The notes below the pieces were generated by a model. The model ran no database searches, was not told the origin of the DNA, and was given only the letters and a program-made list of their open reading frames with translations. From Thermoflexus sp. (lineage in GTDB: Bacteria; Chloroflexota; Anaerolineae; Thermoflexales; Thermoflexaceae), in assembly GCF_034432235.1 (NCBI RefSeq), contig NZ_DAOUCJ010000019.1, positions 1 to 5,605 on the forward strand: DNA of 5,605 bases, written 5' to 3'. The position numbers and the translations under genes are program-made. This document shows, piece by piece, positions 4,407 through 5,605 of this stretch. Position 1 is the first letter of the stretch; each line of letters opens with the position of its first letter.

Positions 4407-5605
4407 TTATGGGCTGTTTTTCAAAACCAGGGGTAGAAACACCCGCGCCTGCACCGGCACCACATTCACTTGAAAGGTGTCATCCGCCGTCTTGAGGCTA
4501 TCACTCACCCGGATGGTCACATCGCAACTGCCCAACCACCCGGCCTGTGGGTAAATGTCCACATAGTCTCCAGCATCAATCATCACCCCACATCGCCAGT
4601 CGCTGACATAGCCAATCTGCCACTCCAGTTCCCAGTCGTTGCTCTCCTCGTCCGCCGAGTAAGCCCAAAGGTCTATGGCATTCTCCCAACCAAAGCCCTG
4701 CAGCACGGTGCGATCTGGCAATGGCGGCTCAAAGCGGGGCGGGGTATCATAATCAATCGTGTTCTGCCAGATGGCTCGCACTGCATGGTGTTTATTCTGC
4801 CCACTGCCCTTCCAGCTGTCCCAAAAGGCGGAGAAACTGTCCTCGTGGGGTGCCTGGAAGACGATGTTGGCGATCGGAGCAAAGCCAAAGGTGGCGCTGT
4901 CAAAGCCTTCGTTCGTGCCGTCAAAGAGATCATACAGCGCCCCTGCCACCCGCCCTTCCACGGTGTCACCTTGCGGACGGCCATCTCCCCATGTAGGCAT
5001 TTCAAGATTTTCAAATTGGCCTCCGTCTGCTCCACACGGTCCTCGCCCCCAATCATAGCAGGAATCCCCGTTTACCGACATTGGCAGGAAATCGGCCCAG
5101 CCCTCACTCCAGGCACAGTGAACATCCTCCTGGCTGAAGAGCTGATGGTTGTAGCAACCGATGTCCCACCAGAGCCACCACCCAGTCTTATTCCACATGT
5201 AATGATGCCCTGCTTCATGCACCACCGTATCCCCGGAAAGACGGCTGCTATCCGCAATGAAGATAAACGGTCCTCCTACTCCCGCGTAAAAGAACGAGGA
5301 GCAGAAAGGCCACGAGGGATAGCAATCGCTGCCGCTTTGCCATTTGGCGGTGACGGAACCGGGATCAATGCCAGTGCTGTTACGAATATATTCCCAAGCC
5401 CGGCGCAAATCCTGGAAGATCCACATGGCCGGCAACTGGTTGTTCTCCGGCGGCAACCAGTAGTTCAAAAAGTCCACCGCGCCATCCTGCACATTCGCCC
5501 GCACCTCGCTCGGCCATCTATAGGCCCAACCTCCCAAGTTGGTCACCCGACGCCGGGCAGAGGCACTATCGTTGACATCCGTCTCCCACACCACATACAA
5601 GTCCA
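4407..5605 (-). CDS. Secreted HExxH zinc metalloprotease-like protein, N-terminus outside window
   Basis: The frame is open to the window edge. A TTG at 5598-5600 could serve as a start, but it reads better as an internal Leu (DLYVVWE), so the gene is treated as 5'-partial. Residues below are counted from that Leu. HEAGHH at 128-133 is the zinc-binding HExxH with catalytic Glu129. SEGWADF at 165-171 supplies a likely third ligand, Glu166, as in gluzincin-type peptidases. EGRVAGALYDLFD at 215-227 resembles a helix often seen after the active site in such bacterial proteins. Several cysteines (93, 100, 149, 162, 181, 189) suit an extracellular, disulfide-bonded fold. Residues 290-381 look like an Ig/cadherin-like beta domain (PPLPDRTVLQGFGWENAIDL), with a possible Cys337-Cys359 pair. 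The protein ends VFLPLVLKNSP, a tail style common in secreted Chloroflexota proteins. It is probably co-transcribed with the lipoprotein gene that follows. Substrate is unknown; peptidase activity is inferred from the motifs. Confidence 0.8.
   Translation of the reverse strand, partial: DLYVVWETDVNDSASARRRVTNLGGWAYRWPSEVRANVQDGAVDFLNYWLPPENNQLPAMWIFQDLRRAWEYIRNSTGIDPGSVTAKWQSGSDCYPSWPFCSSFFYAGVGGPFIFIADSSRLSGDTVVHEAGHHYMWNKTGWWLWWDIGCYNHQLFSQEDVHCAWSEGWADFLPMSVNGDSCYDWGRGPCGADGGQFENLEMPTWGDGRPQGDTVEGRVAGALYDLFDGTNEGFDSATFGFAPIANIVFQAPHEDSFSAFWDSWKGSGQNKHHAVRAIWQNTIDYDTPPRFEPPLPDRTVLQGFGWENAIDLWAYSADEESNDWELEWQIGYVSDWRCGVMIDAGDYVDIYPQAGWLGSCDVTIRVSDSLKTADDTFQVNVVPVQARVFLPLVLKNSP

Overview
The window looks like a piece of a GC-rich, probably thermophilic or soil/hot-spring bacterium of the Chloroflexota (Anaerolineae- or Thermoflexus-like). 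This is an inference. It rests on Pro/Thr-rich 'PTPTP' linkers in lipoproteins, a secreted protein ending in an 'LPLVLKN'-type tail, perfect TATAAT -10 boxes in GC-rich sequence, and strong GGAGG ribosome binding sites. No rRNA, tRNA or taxonomic marker is present to prove it.

Positions 1-3249 (plus strand, very GC-rich) hold three genes: a small secreted cysteine-rich protein of unknown function (1-486), a lipoprotein carrying a glycoside hydrolase family 99-like domain with both family glutamates present (533-1858), and a major facilitator superfamily transporter resembling the spinster-like branch (1972-3249). The second and third genes each have their own perfect TATAAT box just upstream. 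They are therefore probably separate transcription units rather than one operon, and a shared pathway is not demonstrated.

Positions 3250-3744 contain no intact gene. They hold a fragment of a SWIM zinc-finger gene, truncated at both ends (minus strand, about 3306-3533), and a 62-bp element at 3633-3694 that has the architecture of an integron attC recombination site. Its features are inverted outer core boxes, a 16-bp imperfect hairpin, and two bases bulged out on one strand at the places expected for integrase recognition. It closely resembles the attC of aadA-type cassettes. No integrase gene lies in the window.

Positions 3745-5605 (minus strand, visibly lower GC) hold two genes 17 bases apart. 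The first is a secreted HExxH zinc metalloprotease-like protein whose N-terminus lies outside the window. The second is a lipoprotein with a beta-rich domain and a Pro/Thr-rich C-terminal tail. The attC lies directly downstream of this pair in the orientation expected for a cassette carrying the lipoprotein gene. The most interesting reading is that the right side of the window is the edge of an integron-like cassette region, or an orphan attC site, joined to a GC-rich resident chromosome somewhere in 3250-3306.
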